From positions 62,001-126,000 of the forward strand of contig NZ_FOVH01000018.1 in the NCBI RefSeq assembly GCF_900115095.1: a stretch of DNA of 64,000 nucleotides. Reading direction: 5' to 3'. Source of the stretch: Actinomadura madurae. GTDB lineage: Bacteria; Actinomycetota; Actinomycetes; Streptosporangiales; Streptosporangiaceae. The notes beneath the pieces are model-generated. The model made no database searches and was not told the origin of the DNA. It saw only the letters and a list, made by a program, of their open reading frames with translations. The translations under genes were made by a program, and so were the position numbers. Positions 7,936-16,928 of the stretch are shown here, in pieces (the first letter of the stretch is position 1; each line of letters opens with the position of its first letter).

Positions 7936-9402
7936 ATGTCGACAACGTCCGATCACCTTCCCCTGCCCACCGGTACCGAACCGGTGCGCGCACCCGGCCG
8001 GGACGGGTCCACCGGCCGCGACGTCTGGCCGCTGGTGCGGCGGCTGCACTTCTACGCCGGGGTGTTCGTGGCCCCGTTCCTCGTCCTCGCCGCCCTGACC
8101 GGGCTGGCCTACGCGTTCACGCCGCAGCTCGACGGCCTCGTCTACGGGGACGAGCTGCGCGTGCGGAGCGTCTCGGGCGCGCCGCGTCCGCTGGCCGGCC
8201 AGGTGCGCGCCGCGCAGGCGGCGCACCCCGAGGGCACGGTCGTCACCGTCACCCCGCCCGCCGACGAGCACGCCACCACGGCCGTCGCGATGTCGGTGCC
8301 GGAGCTGGGCGATAAGCAGCGCACCGTGTACGTCGACCCGTACACCGGACGGGTCACGGGGGCGCTGACCACCTCGTCCGGCGACACCCCGCTGACCACC
8401 TGGCTGGACGAGCTGCACCGCAGCCTGCATCTCGGCGTTCCCGGGCGGCTGTACTCAGAGCTGGCCGCGAGCTGGCTGTGGGTCATCGTCGCCGGCGGGC
8501 TGCTGCTATGGCTGGGACGCCGCCGCCAGTATCGGGGACGCGGCCCCGCCCGGCGGCTGGTCATCGTGGACCGCTCGGCGCGCGGGGTGCGCCGTTCCCG
8601 CGGCAGGCACGCCGTGGCCGGGGTGTGGCTGGGGACGGTCCTGCTGTTCCTGAGCGCCACCGGACTGACCTGGTCCGATCACGCGGGAGCGAACTTCGAC
8701 ACCGTCCAGGGGGCGCTGCGTTCCTCCGCACCCGAGCTGAACACCGCCCGTCCCGGCTCCGCCCCGTCATCGGCCGGAGAGCACAGCGGTCACGACGGCG
8801 GCACGGCCACCGGCACCGACGATCCGGCCGCGGACGTCGACCGGGTGCTGGCGGCGGGACGCGCGGCGGGGCTGTCCGGTCCGGTGGAGCTCGGCGCGCC
8901 GGAGGACGTCGACAGCGTGTGGACGGTCACCCAGGTCGACAACGCGTGGCCCGTCCACCGGGACGAGGTCGCCGTCGACGCCGCCACCGGACAGGTCACC
9001 GCCCGCGTGAACTGGGCGGACCACCCGTGGCTCGCCAAGCTGTCCACGCTCGGCATCCAGTTCCACATGGGACGGCTCTTCGGCCCGGCCAACCAGCTCC
9101 TCCTCGCCGCGACCGCGCTCGGGCTGCTGTGGATCATCTTCTGGGGCTACCGCATGTGGTGGCAGCGCCGCCCGACCCGGGCCGCCCGCACGCGTTTCGG
9201 GCGGCCGCCCGCGCGCGGTGCCTCGCGCCGCCTGCCCCGCACGGCACTGCTGCTCGGAATTCCGGTCGTGGCGCTGGTGGGCTACGCCATCCCGCTTTTC
9301 GGCATCACCCTCCTGGCCTTCCTGCTGTTCGACGCGGCCCTGGCCGCGGTACGCCGCCGAACCACCGGCGGCCCGGCCGGCGGGGAGCGGGCGGCGTCTT
9401 GA
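7936..9402 (+). CDS. PepSY-domain transmembrane protein
   Basis: A 488-residue protein of the PepSY-associated transmembrane family. Its first helix (about residues 32-58) contains the family motif R-R-L-H-F-Y-A-G-V-F-V-A-P-F, and further helices lie near 175-200, 230-250, 375-400 and 430-460. Soluble PepSY-type segments face outward between helices. H-x-G signatures such as FHMGRLFG provide potential haem or metal ligands. Relatives act as ferric-siderophore or metal reductases and assembly factors. I chose the ATG at 7936, with GGAGCAGG just upstream, over an in-frame ATG at 7789 that would add 49 non-family residues. The 217 bases before it hold no gene I can support. Confidence 0.85.
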   Translation: MSTTSDHLPLPTGTEPVRAPGRDGSTGRDVWPLVRRLHFYAGVFVAPFLVLAALTGLAYAFTPQLDGLVYGDELRVRSVSGAPRPLAGQVRAAQAAHPEGTVVTVTPPADEHATTAVAMSVPELGDKQRTVYVDPYTGRVTGALTTSSGDTPLTTWLDELHRSLHLGVPGRLYSELAASWLWVIVAGGLLLWLGRRRQYRGRGPARRLVIVDRSARGVRRSRGRHAVAGVWLGTVLLFLSATGLTWSDHAGANFDTVQGALRSSAPELNTARPGSAPSSAGEHSGHDGGTATGTDDPAADVDRVLAAGRAAGLSGPVELGAPEDVDSVWTVTQVDNAWPVHRDEVAVDAATGQVTARVNWADHPWLAKLSTLGIQFHMGRLFGPANQLLLAATALGLLWIIFWGYRMWWQRRPTRAARTRFGRPPARGASRRLPRTALLLGIPVVALVGYAIPLFGITLLAFLLFDAALAAVRRRTTGGPAGGERAAS

Positions 9403-9455
9403 CAGGTCCGGGCGGCCGGCCCAAAGATCAGATCACCCAGGGTGGGGAGGTCGGT

Positions 9456-9698
9456 GTGCGGGCCCACAGTGCGGCGATGGCGGCCGTGGTCGTCGTCGTG
9501 GGAGCCGGGGTGCTCACCGGATGCGGCGGCGGGTCGAACGTCGTGGAGAAGTCGTTCACCGACCGGAACGGGCGTGCCTGCACGTACGTGGTCGTCAACG
9601 AAGTGGAAGACGAAGGCTCCGAGTACGACTACGACGTCCACAACATCGACTGCGACTATCCGCCCTCACCGTCGGCGAGCGCAGGGGGACCCCCATGA
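9456..9698 (+). CDS. small lipoprotein A of a tandem pair
   Basis: An 80-residue lipoprotein: a GTG start with GGGGAGG 5 bases upstream, a hydrophobic signal peptide and the lipobox L-T-G-C. The mature part is only about 55 residues and carries the block S-F-T-D-x-x-G-R-x-C-T-Y and a second cysteine in I-D-C-D-Y-P, suggesting one disulfide outside the membrane. It is a paralogue of the next gene, with which it overlaps (ATGA). Location after the PepSY gene suggests the same envelope operon. Function unknown. Confidence 0.75.
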   Translation: MRAHSAAMAAVVVVVGAGVLTGCGGGSNVVEKSFTDRNGRACTYVVVNEVEDEGSEYDYDVHNIDCDYPPSPSASAGGPP

Positions 9699-9916
9699 CC
9701 AGGCGATTGCTGTACACATTGCCCGTCCTCGCCGTGGTGCTGAGCGGCTGCGGCGAGGACGTGAGGGAGAGGTCCTTCACCGACACCCATGGGCGCGTCT
9801 GCACGTACATCCTGGTCGAGGAGTGGGACGGCGACAAAGACGTCGGGAACATCTCCTGCGAGTACCCGAGGTCCCCGGGCACGACCCCGTCGCCCGCCCC
9901 CTCGCCCAGCGGCTGA
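9695..9916 (+). CDS. small lipoprotein B of a tandem pair
   Basis: A 73-residue lipoprotein whose ATG overlaps the stop of lipoprotein A (ATGA at 9695-9698), so translation is probably coupled. Signal peptide ends in the lipobox L-S-G-C. The mature region repeats the S-F-T-D-x-x-G-R-x-C-T-Y block and has I-S-C-E-Y-P in place of I-D-C-D-Y-P. It therefore looks like a recent tandem duplicate that has diverged. A proline/serine tail follows. Function unknown. Confidence 0.75.
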   Translation: MTRRLLYTLPVLAVVLSGCGEDVRERSFTDTHGRVCTYILVEEWDGDKDVGNISCEYPRSPGTTPSPAPSPSG

Positions 9917-9920
9917 CCCC

Positions 9921-10697
9921 TCAACGGCCGAGTGCCTGCCTGATGGCGGTCTCGACCGGGGAGGGCCCTTCGAGCCGGAGCGTCCCGGCCGGGCTCAGCT
10001 TCGGCTGGGCCAGGAAGCGCGCGGTCGTGCCGAGGTTCGGCTGACCGGCGTGCACCAGGAACGGGTGGCACAGGTAGACGTCACCGGCGCTGCCCGTGGC
10101 ATGAACCGTCGGACGATGCGCGCTGGCCGTATCGGCTCGCTCGGCGAGTTCTCTGGCGTCCAAGCCTAGGTCGCCTTCGGGCGCGAGGACGCGGGCGACG
10201 TCGTGGTGGGAGCCGGCGCGGAGACGGGTGGGCGCGGCGGCCTCTCCGGTGTCCGAGAACAGGAAGAACATCAGGAGCGCGCGGTCTCTGGACGTGGCGT
10301 TCGCCCGCCAGGTCAGGTAGTCGTCCGGCTTCGACGCGGGGCCTGGGAAGCTGACGTCGACGTGCCAGCCGTCGACGACGGCGGGTTCGGGTGAGGGGAA
10401 ACGGATCACGAAGCCGCCCAGGCTGGTGCGCGGCGTCCAGCGTCCATCGCCCACGAGCGTGTCGAACGCGGTGTGGAGACGCGGGGTGTTGGCCGCGGCG
10501 ACGAACGGGGCCTGCGCGTAGTCGGGGCGCGCGGCGACCGGGCCCGGCCAGGTGGACGGGTCGGCGGGGTCGGCGTCCAGGTCGCGCCAGATGATGCCGC
10601 GGCACTCGTCGGCCAGCTCGCCGGGGAACGCCTTCTCGACATGGACGAAGCCGTCCCGGATGAAGGCGGCCACCTGTGCGTCGTCGAGCATGATCAC
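9921..10697 (-). CDS. phytanoyl-CoA dioxygenase (PhyH) family oxygenase
   Basis: A 258-residue Fe(II)/2-oxoglutarate-dependent oxygenase. The metal triad can be placed at His112 and Asp114 (W-H-V-D-V) and His216 (L-V-H-A-G-Q-P-N), with Arg227, eleven residues later, in the position that binds 2-oxoglutarate. Family members hydroxylate small molecules, from fatty acyl-CoA to compatible solutes and antibiotic precursors. The start is GTG at 10697 or ATG at 10691; neither has a clear ribosome site. It is convergent with the lipoprotein pair and 45 bases downstream of the nucleotidase gene. Substrate unknown. Confidence 0.85.
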   Translation of the reverse strand: MIMLDDAQVAAFIRDGFVHVEKAFPGELADECRGIIWRDLDADPADPSTWPGPVAARPDYAQAPFVAAANTPRLHTAFDTLVGDGRWTPRTSLGGFVIRFPSPEPAVVDGWHVDVSFPGPASKPDDYLTWRANATSRDRALLMFFLFSDTGEAAAPTRLRAGSHHDVARVLAPEGDLGLDARELAERADTASAHRPTVHATGSAGDVYLCHPFLVHAGQPNLGTTARFLAQPKLSPAGTLRLEGPSPVETAIRQALGR

Positions 10698-10742
10698 ACG
10701 ATGGCCGCCGGCCGGCGGCCCGCGCCAGCGGTTTTCCGGGGG

Positions 10743-12563
10743 TCAGAAGACCGGGGCGCCGTCGCGGACGAGCTTCCAGTTGTCCACGTGGAACGTCGCG
10801 GGGTCGATGGTGCCCGCCTCGGACGCGTACTCGACGATCGCCTCCCGGATCGCCACCTGCGCGTTGTAGACGACCGGGGCCGTGGCGATGTGCGGGAACC
10901 CGCCGCCGCCCGACTGGCGGTAGTTGTTGACCGCCACCACGAATCGCCGGTCGTCGGCGACCGGCGTCCCGTCGTAGGCCAGGTTGACGATGCGCGAGCC
11001 TTCGGCCTTGGCGATGTCGACGTCGTAGGTGACGCCCGAGAACTGGTCGTAGTTGTAGTCGGGACGGTTGTCGGCGTTCGTCCAGGAGGCCGGGTCGACG
11101 GGGGCGTCCGCCGCCACCCGCTCGAAGTACTGCGCCGAATACTCCAGGTACTCCTTGATCTGCGCGCCCGTCAGGATGCTCGCCAGCAGCGTGTTGTCGT
11201 AGATGTAGAGCCCGGCGATGTCCTTGATCGTGACCTTGCCGGCGGGGAAGGTCGCGGCGCGGCTGAACGGGGCGGCGATCGACACCACGGGCAGGGACGC
11301 GTGCTCGGTGCCCTCGACGGCCGCCGTGACCGTCGCGGTCTGCACCAGGTGGATGTAGTCGAGGATCGCGGTGTCCTTCCAGCAGGACTCCGCCGCCGAC
11401 ATCTCCTCGGTGGAGGTGGCGACCTCCTTGTTGACGTAGGTGGTCACCGCGTCGTGCTGCTTCTTGATCAGCGTGACGAGCTTCGGGTCCTCCTGCACCG
11501 CGTTGCTGTTCACGGTCGTCGCGGACCTGCCGGTGACCCTCCACCGGCCGCGCTCGTGGCGGAGCGTGAGGTCGAAGACGGACAGGCGCTGGCCCCAGCA
11601 CTTCGGCTCGCTCATCACGACCGTCCGGCCGGTGGCCTTGTTGGTGACGAACCGCTCCGGGATCTCCTGGTGCGCGTGCCCGAACAGGATGGCGTCGATC
11701 CCCGGGACCCGCTCGGCGACCAGGGCGGCGGCGTTCTCGACCGGGAGGTCGTCGCCGTAGGACGAGGTGCCGCTGTCCCCGGAGTGCGCGCTGACGACCA
11801 CGACGTCGGCGCCCCGGGCGCGGATCACCGGCACCCAGCGCTTCGCCGTCTCCACCAGGTCGAGGAAGTCGAGCTTGCCGGAGACGTTGGCCTTGTCCCA
11901 GATCGCGACGCCCGGGTTGGTGAGGCCCAGCAGCCCGACCTTGATCGGCGGGTGGCCGCGGACGTGCATCTTCTTGATCATGTACGGCGCGTAGGCGGGA
12001 CGCCGGGTGCCCGCGTGGACGGCGTTCGCGGCGAGCACCGGCGCGTCCATCTGGTCGATCCACGTGTCGAGGAACGGGATGCCGTAGTTGAACTCGTGGT
12101 TGCCGAGGGCGACGGCGTCATAGCCGATGGCGTTCATCTGGCGGGCCATCGGGTGCACCGCGCCGGTCTCGGTGATCGGCTCGACGGAGGCGTAGTAGAA
12201 GCCGAGCGGGGTGCCCTGGATGGTGTCTCCGGCGTCGAAGAGCAGCGTGCGGTCGCGTCCGCGGTCGGCGCGGATCTGGTTCACCAGGCTGGACACGCGC
12301 GCCAGGCCGACCGTGTTGCCGTCGGCGTCGGCGTACTCGGCGTCCTTGTAGTAGTCCCAGTTCACCGCGTGGCTGTGGATGTCGGAGGTGCCCATCACGG
12401 TGATCGTCACCGACCGGCCGTGCGTCGCCGCGGACGCGGAGCCGGGCCAGCCGGCGAGGGCGAGGGCGCTCGCGGCGGTGAGTCCGCCGAGGACCTGCCT
12501 GCGGCCGACGTCGGGGACGCGGCAGGAACACCAGCGGGGCTCCGGGGGCATCGGGTTCGGCAT
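10743..12563 (-). CDS. secreted 5'-nucleotidase / 2',3'-cyclic phosphodiesterase family
   Basis: A 606-residue exported metallophosphoesterase. The N-terminus has a twin-arginine motif (R-R-Q-V-L-G-G, 21-27) and a hydrophobic core ending A-S-A. The metallophosphatase domain shows T-S-D-I-H-S-H (Asp61, His63), A-G-D-T-I-Q-G (Asp113) and G-N-H-E-F (154-158). The C-terminal 5'-nucleotidase domain covers roughly 370-600 and ends with the aromatic substrate-stacking region. It should hydrolyse extracellular nucleotides or cyclic nucleotides to salvage phosphate and nucleosides. The ATG follows GGAAGGA. It is transcribed divergently from the S1 protease. Confidence 0.9.
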   Translation of the reverse strand: MPNPMPPEPRWCSCRVPDVGRRQVLGGLTAASALALAGWPGSASAATHGRSVTITVMGTSDIHSHAVNWDYYKDAEYADADGNTVGLARVSSLVNQIRADRGRDRTLLFDAGDTIQGTPLGFYYASVEPITETGAVHPMARQMNAIGYDAVALGNHEFNYGIPFLDTWIDQMDAPVLAANAVHAGTRRPAYAPYMIKKMHVRGHPPIKVGLLGLTNPGVAIWDKANVSGKLDFLDLVETAKRWVPVIRARGADVVVVSAHSGDSGTSSYGDDLPVENAAALVAERVPGIDAILFGHAHQEIPERFVTNKATGRTVVMSEPKCWGQRLSVFDLTLRHERGRWRVTGRSATTVNSNAVQEDPKLVTLIKKQHDAVTTYVNKEVATSTEEMSAAESCWKDTAILDYIHLVQTATVTAAVEGTEHASLPVVSIAAPFSRAATFPAGKVTIKDIAGLYIYDNTLLASILTGAQIKEYLEYSAQYFERVAADAPVDPASWTNADNRPDYNYDQFSGVTYDVDIAKAEGSRIVNLAYDGTPVADDRRFVVAVNNYRQSGGGGFPHIATAPVVYNAQVAIREAIVEYASEAGTIDPATFHVDNWKLVRDGAPVF

Positions 12564-12788
12564 GGCGCGCTCGTTCCTTCCGCGAGGGGGACGGCAGAAC
12601 GATAAAGGCGCCGGTCAAGATCGTTGCTGGCGAACATTCCCGATCCTGAGGGGAGATCGTTGGCACTCCTTGTGCAGCCGCCCCGACCTGGGCGTTCTTG
12701 ATCTTTCCGGACGGAGCGTCGCGAACCGGGTGTGCGGGGCCGGTAGCGTCCGTCGGGTCATGATCAACTCGACCGATCGGAGCTGTCC

Positions 12789-13697
12789 TTGGGGACGCAC
12801 GACAGGAAGATGAACGGCGCGTGGCGACGGCTCGCCGGCGCGGCGGTGGCGCCGGTGCTGGCGGGGGCGCTCGCGACCGGGGCGCTCACCGGCCTCGCGG
12901 GCCTCGGCGCGGCGGCGCAGGCGGACGAGCCGCCGCCCACCCCGAAGATCATCGGCGGGACGCCGGCCGACCAGACCTACCCGTTCATGGCCTCCCTGCA
13001 GTACGAGCGGGACGGGAACCCGAACTCGCACCGCTGCGGCGGCGGGCTGATCGACGAGGAGTGGGTGGTCACCGCCGCCCACTGCGTGACCACGGCGGGC
13101 ACCGGCGGCGCCCCCTACACGGTCATGGACCCGGCGCTGTTCCACCTCCGCATCGGTTCCAACGACCGGACGAAGGGCGGCAGCGTCGCCAAGCTCAAGG
13201 AGATCGTCGTCCACCCTGACTACCAGGCCCTGGACGACCGCTCCGAGGGCAAGGACATCGCGCTGCTGCACCTCGACGCCGCCGTCCCGCAGGCGACCGT
13301 CCCGCAGGCCACGAGCATCCCCGCGCCGGGGACGCCGGTCCGCCAGATCGGCTGGGGGTACACCTCGACCAGCGCCGGCGACCCGAGCCAGCTGCCCGTC
13401 CAGCTCCAGCAGCTCGACACCAAGGTGATCGCGCCGAGCACCGGGAAGTGCCGGGTGGACGCCGACGGCGACGACGCGTGGGGCATCCGCGACAACGACA
13501 TCTGCACCGACAACCCCGAGGGCGTCCGCGGCCCCTGCGGCGGCGACTCCGGTTCGCCGCTGCTGACCAAGGTCAAGGGCCGCTGGGTCATCCAGGGGGT
13601 CGACTCCCGCGGCGTCGGCGACGTCTGCGGCGAGACCCCCGACATCTACACGAGCATCGGCCACTACCACGGCTGGATCGCCGGCGTCATCGGCTGA
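12789..13697 (+). CDS. secreted trypsin-fold serine protease (S1)
   Basis: A 302-residue exported protease. After a signal peptide of about 45 residues, a short acidic propeptide leads to the mature N-terminus I-I-G-G (54-57). The triad is His98 (T-A-A-H-C), Asp156 (G-K-D-I-A-L-L) and Ser254 (G-G-D-S-G-S-P). The residue equivalent to trypsin Asp189 is Gly248, so tryptic specificity is unlikely. I used the TTG at 12789, which has GGAG 6 bases upstream; an ATG at 12810 is also in frame but has no usable ribosome spacing. A long hairpin follows the gene. Confidence 0.88.
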   Translation: MGTHDRKMNGAWRRLAGAAVAPVLAGALATGALTGLAGLGAAAQADEPPPTPKIIGGTPADQTYPFMASLQYERDGNPNSHRCGGGLIDEEWVVTAAHCVTTAGTGGAPYTVMDPALFHLRIGSNDRTKGGSVAKLKEIVVHPDYQALDDRSEGKDIALLHLDAAVPQATVPQATSIPAPGTPVRQIGWGYTSTSAGDPSQLPVQLQQLDTKVIAPSTGKCRVDADGDDAWGIRDNDICTDNPEGVRGPCGGDSGSPLLTKVKGRWVIQGVDSRGVGDVCGETPDIYTSIGHYHGWIAGVIG

Positions 13698-13710
13698 TCC
13701 CGTCCTCGCG

Positions 13711-13748
13711 CGAACGCCCGGTCAGGCAGCCGCCCGGCCGGGCGTTCG
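13711..13748 (+). terminator. hairpin terminator after S1 protease gene
   Basis: A perfect 11-base stem (CGAACGCCCGG at 13711-13721 pairs with CCGGGCGTTCG at 13738-13748) with a 16-base loop, 14 bases after the stop codon. There is no U tract, which is usual in high-GC actinomycetes. Confidence 0.6.
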
Positions 13749-14081
13749 GCGTTCCGTGCCGCGGGTAGACGTCCCGAAATCCGAGTGCGGGTGTCCGAAA
13801 CCGGGGTACACGGATGATGTGTCCCTTGTCACATTCGTTAACATTCGTCCCAGGAGGTCACCCCTGCCACGACTTTGTTCCCTTTTCGCCAGTGTTGCTG
13901 TGTCTAGAGTTTCGTGTTCCTCTATTTAAGGCAATGTCCGGTTGCGGATCGCTCCTGGCCGATTCCGCCCCACCGCCCGCCCGACACCGCCCGCCGACAC
14001 CGCCCGCCCGCCACCTCACCGCCCAGCCACCGACGACCGCCACCGACGGCCCACGCCACGCACGCGACAGCGGAGGTCCGG
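13749..14081. other. gene-free leader before acyl-CoA operon
   Basis: The 383 bases between the protease stop and the ligase ATG hold the protease terminator, an unusually AT-rich stretch (about 13800-13930) with the repeated CATTCGT motif and a TAGAGT hexamer at 13905-13910, and then a C-rich leader with a short tandem repeat. It is likely the promoter and untranslated leader of the acyl-CoA operon. No convincing small gene was found. Confidence 0.5.
13971..14008 (+). repeat. C-rich short tandem repeat in leader
   Basis: The 11-mer CACCGCCCGCC occurs three times at 13971, 13985 and 13998, with periods of 14 and 13 bases. The complementary strand is G-rich. It lies in the untranslated leader of the acyl-CoA ligase gene. 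Confidence 0.6.
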
Positions 14082-15674
14082 ATGCGCAAGGAGACGCTGG
14101 AGAGCTTCGTCCTCGGGGACGTCCTCCGGTCACAGGCGCAGGTTCACCGAAGACAGACGTTCCTCAAGTTCCGCGACGGAGAGATCACCTACGGCGAGGT
14201 CGACGCCACCGCCGACCGGCTGGCCCGCATGCTGTCCGCCGCCGGTGTCCGGCGCGGCGACCACGTCGGCCTGATGCTGCCCAACTGCGCCGACATCGTG
14301 CACCTCGTCTTCGCGCTGGCGCGGCTCGGCGCGGTCGCCGTGCCGATCAACATCGCCTACCGGGGGGAGCTGCTGCGGCACGTCCTGGACAGCTCCGACT
14401 CCGGCTGGCTGATCACCGACGGGCCGTACGCGGAGCGGATCACCGAGATCGCCGACCGGCTGCCCAAGCTGGGCCGGGTCCTCGTGCGGGACGCCGCGGG
14501 GTCCGGGGTGCCGCTCGACCGGCTCGGCAAGCCCGCCCGTGACCTGTGGGCGCTGCCGGACGACGGCGACGGCCGGGTCGAGGTCGACGTCGGCTTCGCC
14601 GACATGCAGGCGATCATGTACACGTCCGGCACCACGGGGCCGTCCAAGGGCGCGATGGTGCCGCACGCCCTCGCTCTGACCTGCGCCTACGACTCGCTCG
14701 ACTTCCTGGACCGGTGGGGCAAGACGATCTACTGCCCGCTGCCGCTGTTCCACGCCGCCGCCCTCTGGGACGGCATGCTCTCCGCCCTGCTCGGCGGCGG
14801 GTCCATCGCGATCGTCGAGCGGTTCAGCGCGTCCCGGTTCTGGGACGACGTGCGCCGCTTCGACGCGCAGGTGTGCATGAGCGTGTTCTCGATGATCCCG
14901 ATCCTGCTGAACCGGCCGCCGACGTCGCGGGACCGCGACCACCGGCTGGAGACGTTCTACATGGGCAAGTCGAACCTGGACGAGCCGATGCGGGAGCGGT
15001 TCGGCGTCCGGTCCGTGGAGACCTACACCAGCACCGAGGCGGGCATCGCCACGGGCAGCCCGTACGGGGAGTGGCGGGTCGGCTCGTGCGGGCGGGCGCA
15101 CGAGGAGCGCTTCCACGTGGCGGTCGTGGACGAGCACGACCGGGAACTCGGCCCCGGCGAGCCGGGCGAGCTGGTGCTGCGGCCGAAGCAGCCGTTCGTC
15201 CTCACGACGGGGTACTACGGCAACTGGGAGGCCACGACCCACTGCTTCAGGAACATGTGGTTCCACACCGGAGATCGGGTATGGCGCGATGACGACGGGT
15301 ACTTCTTCTTCCTGGACCGGATGAAGGACGCCATCCGCCGGCGTGGTGAGAACATCTCGGCCTTCGACCTGGAGACCGAGATCAACCAGCATCCGGCGGT
15401 GCTGGAGTGCGCCGCGATCGGCGTGCCCTCGGAGCTGGAGGACGAGGACATCAAGGTGTCGATCGTTGTGCAACCGGACACCGGCATGGAACCGGAGGAG
15501 CTGGTGGCCTACTGCGAGGAGCGGCTGCCGCGCTCCATGGTGCCGCGCTACGTGGAGTTCGTGGACGCGCTGCCCCGCACCCCCACGGACAAGGTCGCCA
15601 AGTACAAGCTGCGCGCGCAGGGCGAGCACGGGGTCACCGAGACGACCTGGGACCGGGAGGCGGACGGCCGGTGA
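14082..15674 (+). CDS. acyl-CoA ligase (fatty-acid/aryl-CoA synthetase)
   Basis: A 530-residue ANL-superfamily AMP-forming ligase. The P-loop M-Y-T-S-G-T-T-G-P-S-K-G lies at about 179-190, the E-T-Y-T-S-T-E-A motif near 310, the T-G-D motif near 395 and the hinge D-R-M-K-D-A-I-R-R-R-G-E-N. The C-terminal domain contains the adenylation lysine region P-R-T-P-T-D-K-V. It activates a carboxylic acid to its CoA ester as the entry step of the operon. The ATG at 14082 has a CGGAGG site 5 bases upstream. It overlaps the next gene by GTGA. Substrate unknown. Confidence 0.9.
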   Translation: MRKETLESFVLGDVLRSQAQVHRRQTFLKFRDGEITYGEVDATADRLARMLSAAGVRRGDHVGLMLPNCADIVHLVFALARLGAVAVPINIAYRGELLRHVLDSSDSGWLITDGPYAERITEIADRLPKLGRVLVRDAAGSGVPLDRLGKPARDLWALPDDGDGRVEVDVGFADMQAIMYTSGTTGPSKGAMVPHALALTCAYDSLDFLDRWGKTIYCPLPLFHAAALWDGMLSALLGGGSIAIVERFSASRFWDDVRRFDAQVCMSVFSMIPILLNRPPTSRDRDHRLETFYMGKSNLDEPMRERFGVRSVETYTSTEAGIATGSPYGEWRVGSCGRAHEERFHVAVVDEHDRELGPGEPGELVLRPKQPFVLTTGYYGNWEATTHCFRNMWFHTGDRVWRDDDGYFFFLDRMKDAIRRRGENISAFDLETEINQHPAVLECAAIGVPSELEDEDIKVSIVVQPDTGMEPEELVAYCEERLPRSMVPRYVEFVDALPRTPTDKVAKYKLRAQGEHGVTETTWDREADGR

Positions 15675-16903
15675 ACTGGGACGACACGCCGGAGCAGGCC
15701 GCCTTCCGGGAGGAGGTCCGGGCGTTCATCGCCGAGCGGTTCCCCATCGGGTACCGTCCGGCCGCGGACGAGGAGCAGAGCCTCGAACCGGAGGACGTCG
15801 CCGGCTACAACTGGCCCGTCGACCGGGTGGCCGACGATCCGGAGCGCCGCGAGGGCGCACGGGCCTGGGCGGCGGCGCTCGCCGAGCGCGGCTGGATCGC
15901 GCCGCACTGGCCTGCCGAGTACGGCGGCGCCGGCCTGTCGGCGCTGGAGGAGTTCATCCTGCACGAGGAGATGATGCGGGCGCGGGTGCCGACCGTGAAC
16001 GGCATCGGCGCGTTCCTCCTCGGCCCGACGCTGCTGGTGCACGGCACCGACGAGCAGAAGGCGACGCATCTGCCGCCGATCGCGAGCGGTCAGGCGACGT
16101 GGGCGCAGGGGTTCTCCGAGCCGGGGTCGGGGTCCGACCTGGCCTCGCTGCGCACCCGCGCCGTCCGGGACGGGGACGAGTACGTCGTGGACGGCCAGAA
16201 GGTGTGGACGTCCCTCGGGCAGTACGCCGACTGGCTGTTCGTCCTGGTCCGCACCGACCCCGACGCCGGCAAGCCCCACCGCGGCATCACGTTCCTGCTC
16301 GTCGAGGCGGACGCGCCCGGGGTGACGATCCGCCCCATCACCGACATCCGCGGCGCGGCGCCGTTCTGCGAGATCTTCTTCGAGGGCGTCCGGGTGCCGG
16401 TGGCGAACCGGGTCGGCGAGGAGAACCGCGGCTGGTACGTGGCGATGTCCGCGCTCGGCTTCGAGCGCGCCGGGATCGGCGCCACGATCAAGTACGAGCA
16501 GGCGCTGGCCGAGCTGGTCACCTACCTGCGCTCTCCCGAGGGGCGGCGCTTCGCGCGCACGACCCCCGCGGTGAAGCAGGAGATCGCCCGCCGGCAGACC
16601 GAGATCCGCGTCCTGTACAACCTGGCCCGCTACACCGTGTCGCGGCAGGCGGCGGGGGACGAGCCCGACTTCGAGGCGTCCATCAACCAGCTGTTCGGTG
16701 CCGAGCTGCACCAGCGGCTCGCCCGCACGGGCGCCCGCGCGTTCGGGCGGTCCGCCGCGCTGTGGGAGCGCGACGGGGCGCCGCTCGGCGCCGCCTTCAC
16801 CCACATGTGCCGGGACTCGGTGGCGTCGACCTTCCTCGGCGGCACCACCGAGATCCAGCGCAACGTCATCGCCACCCGGGGCCTCGACCTGCCCCGTAGC
16901 TGA
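15671..16903 (+). CDS. acyl-CoA dehydrogenase, larger subunit type
   Basis: A 410-residue FAD-dependent acyl-CoA dehydrogenase. The FAD/substrate motif G-F-S-E-P-G-S-G-S-D-L lies near 145-155, and the C-terminal helical domain ends in F-L-G-G-T-T-E-I-Q-R-N. GTG start overlapping the ligase stop (GTGA). It introduces the alpha,beta double bond into the acyl-CoA formed by the ligase. The operon contains a second, shorter dehydrogenase, a pattern also seen for two-subunit dehydrogenases of steroid side-chain degradation, so it may work as a heteromer. Confidence 0.9.
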   Translation: MNWDDTPEQAAFREEVRAFIAERFPIGYRPAADEEQSLEPEDVAGYNWPVDRVADDPERREGARAWAAALAERGWIAPHWPAEYGGAGLSALEEFILHEEMMRARVPTVNGIGAFLLGPTLLVHGTDEQKATHLPPIASGQATWAQGFSEPGSGSDLASLRTRAVRDGDEYVVDGQKVWTSLGQYADWLFVLVRTDPDAGKPHRGITFLLVEADAPGVTIRPITDIRGAAPFCEIFFEGVRVPVANRVGEENRGWYVAMSALGFERAGIGATIKYEQALAELVTYLRSPEGRRFARTTPAVKQEIARRQTEIRVLYNLARYTVSRQAAGDEPDFEASINQLFGAELHQRLARTGARAFGRSAALWERDGAPLGAAFTHMCRDSVASTFLGGTTEIQRNVIATRGLDLPRS

Positions 16904-16928
16904 TCATCCACCGGAGGAGCGCACGCGT

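Noticed and set aside
9721..10071. Overlapping minus-strand open frame across the lipoproteins
   Set aside because: The plus-strand lipoproteins have signal peptides, ribosome sites and paralogy; the opposite frame has none.
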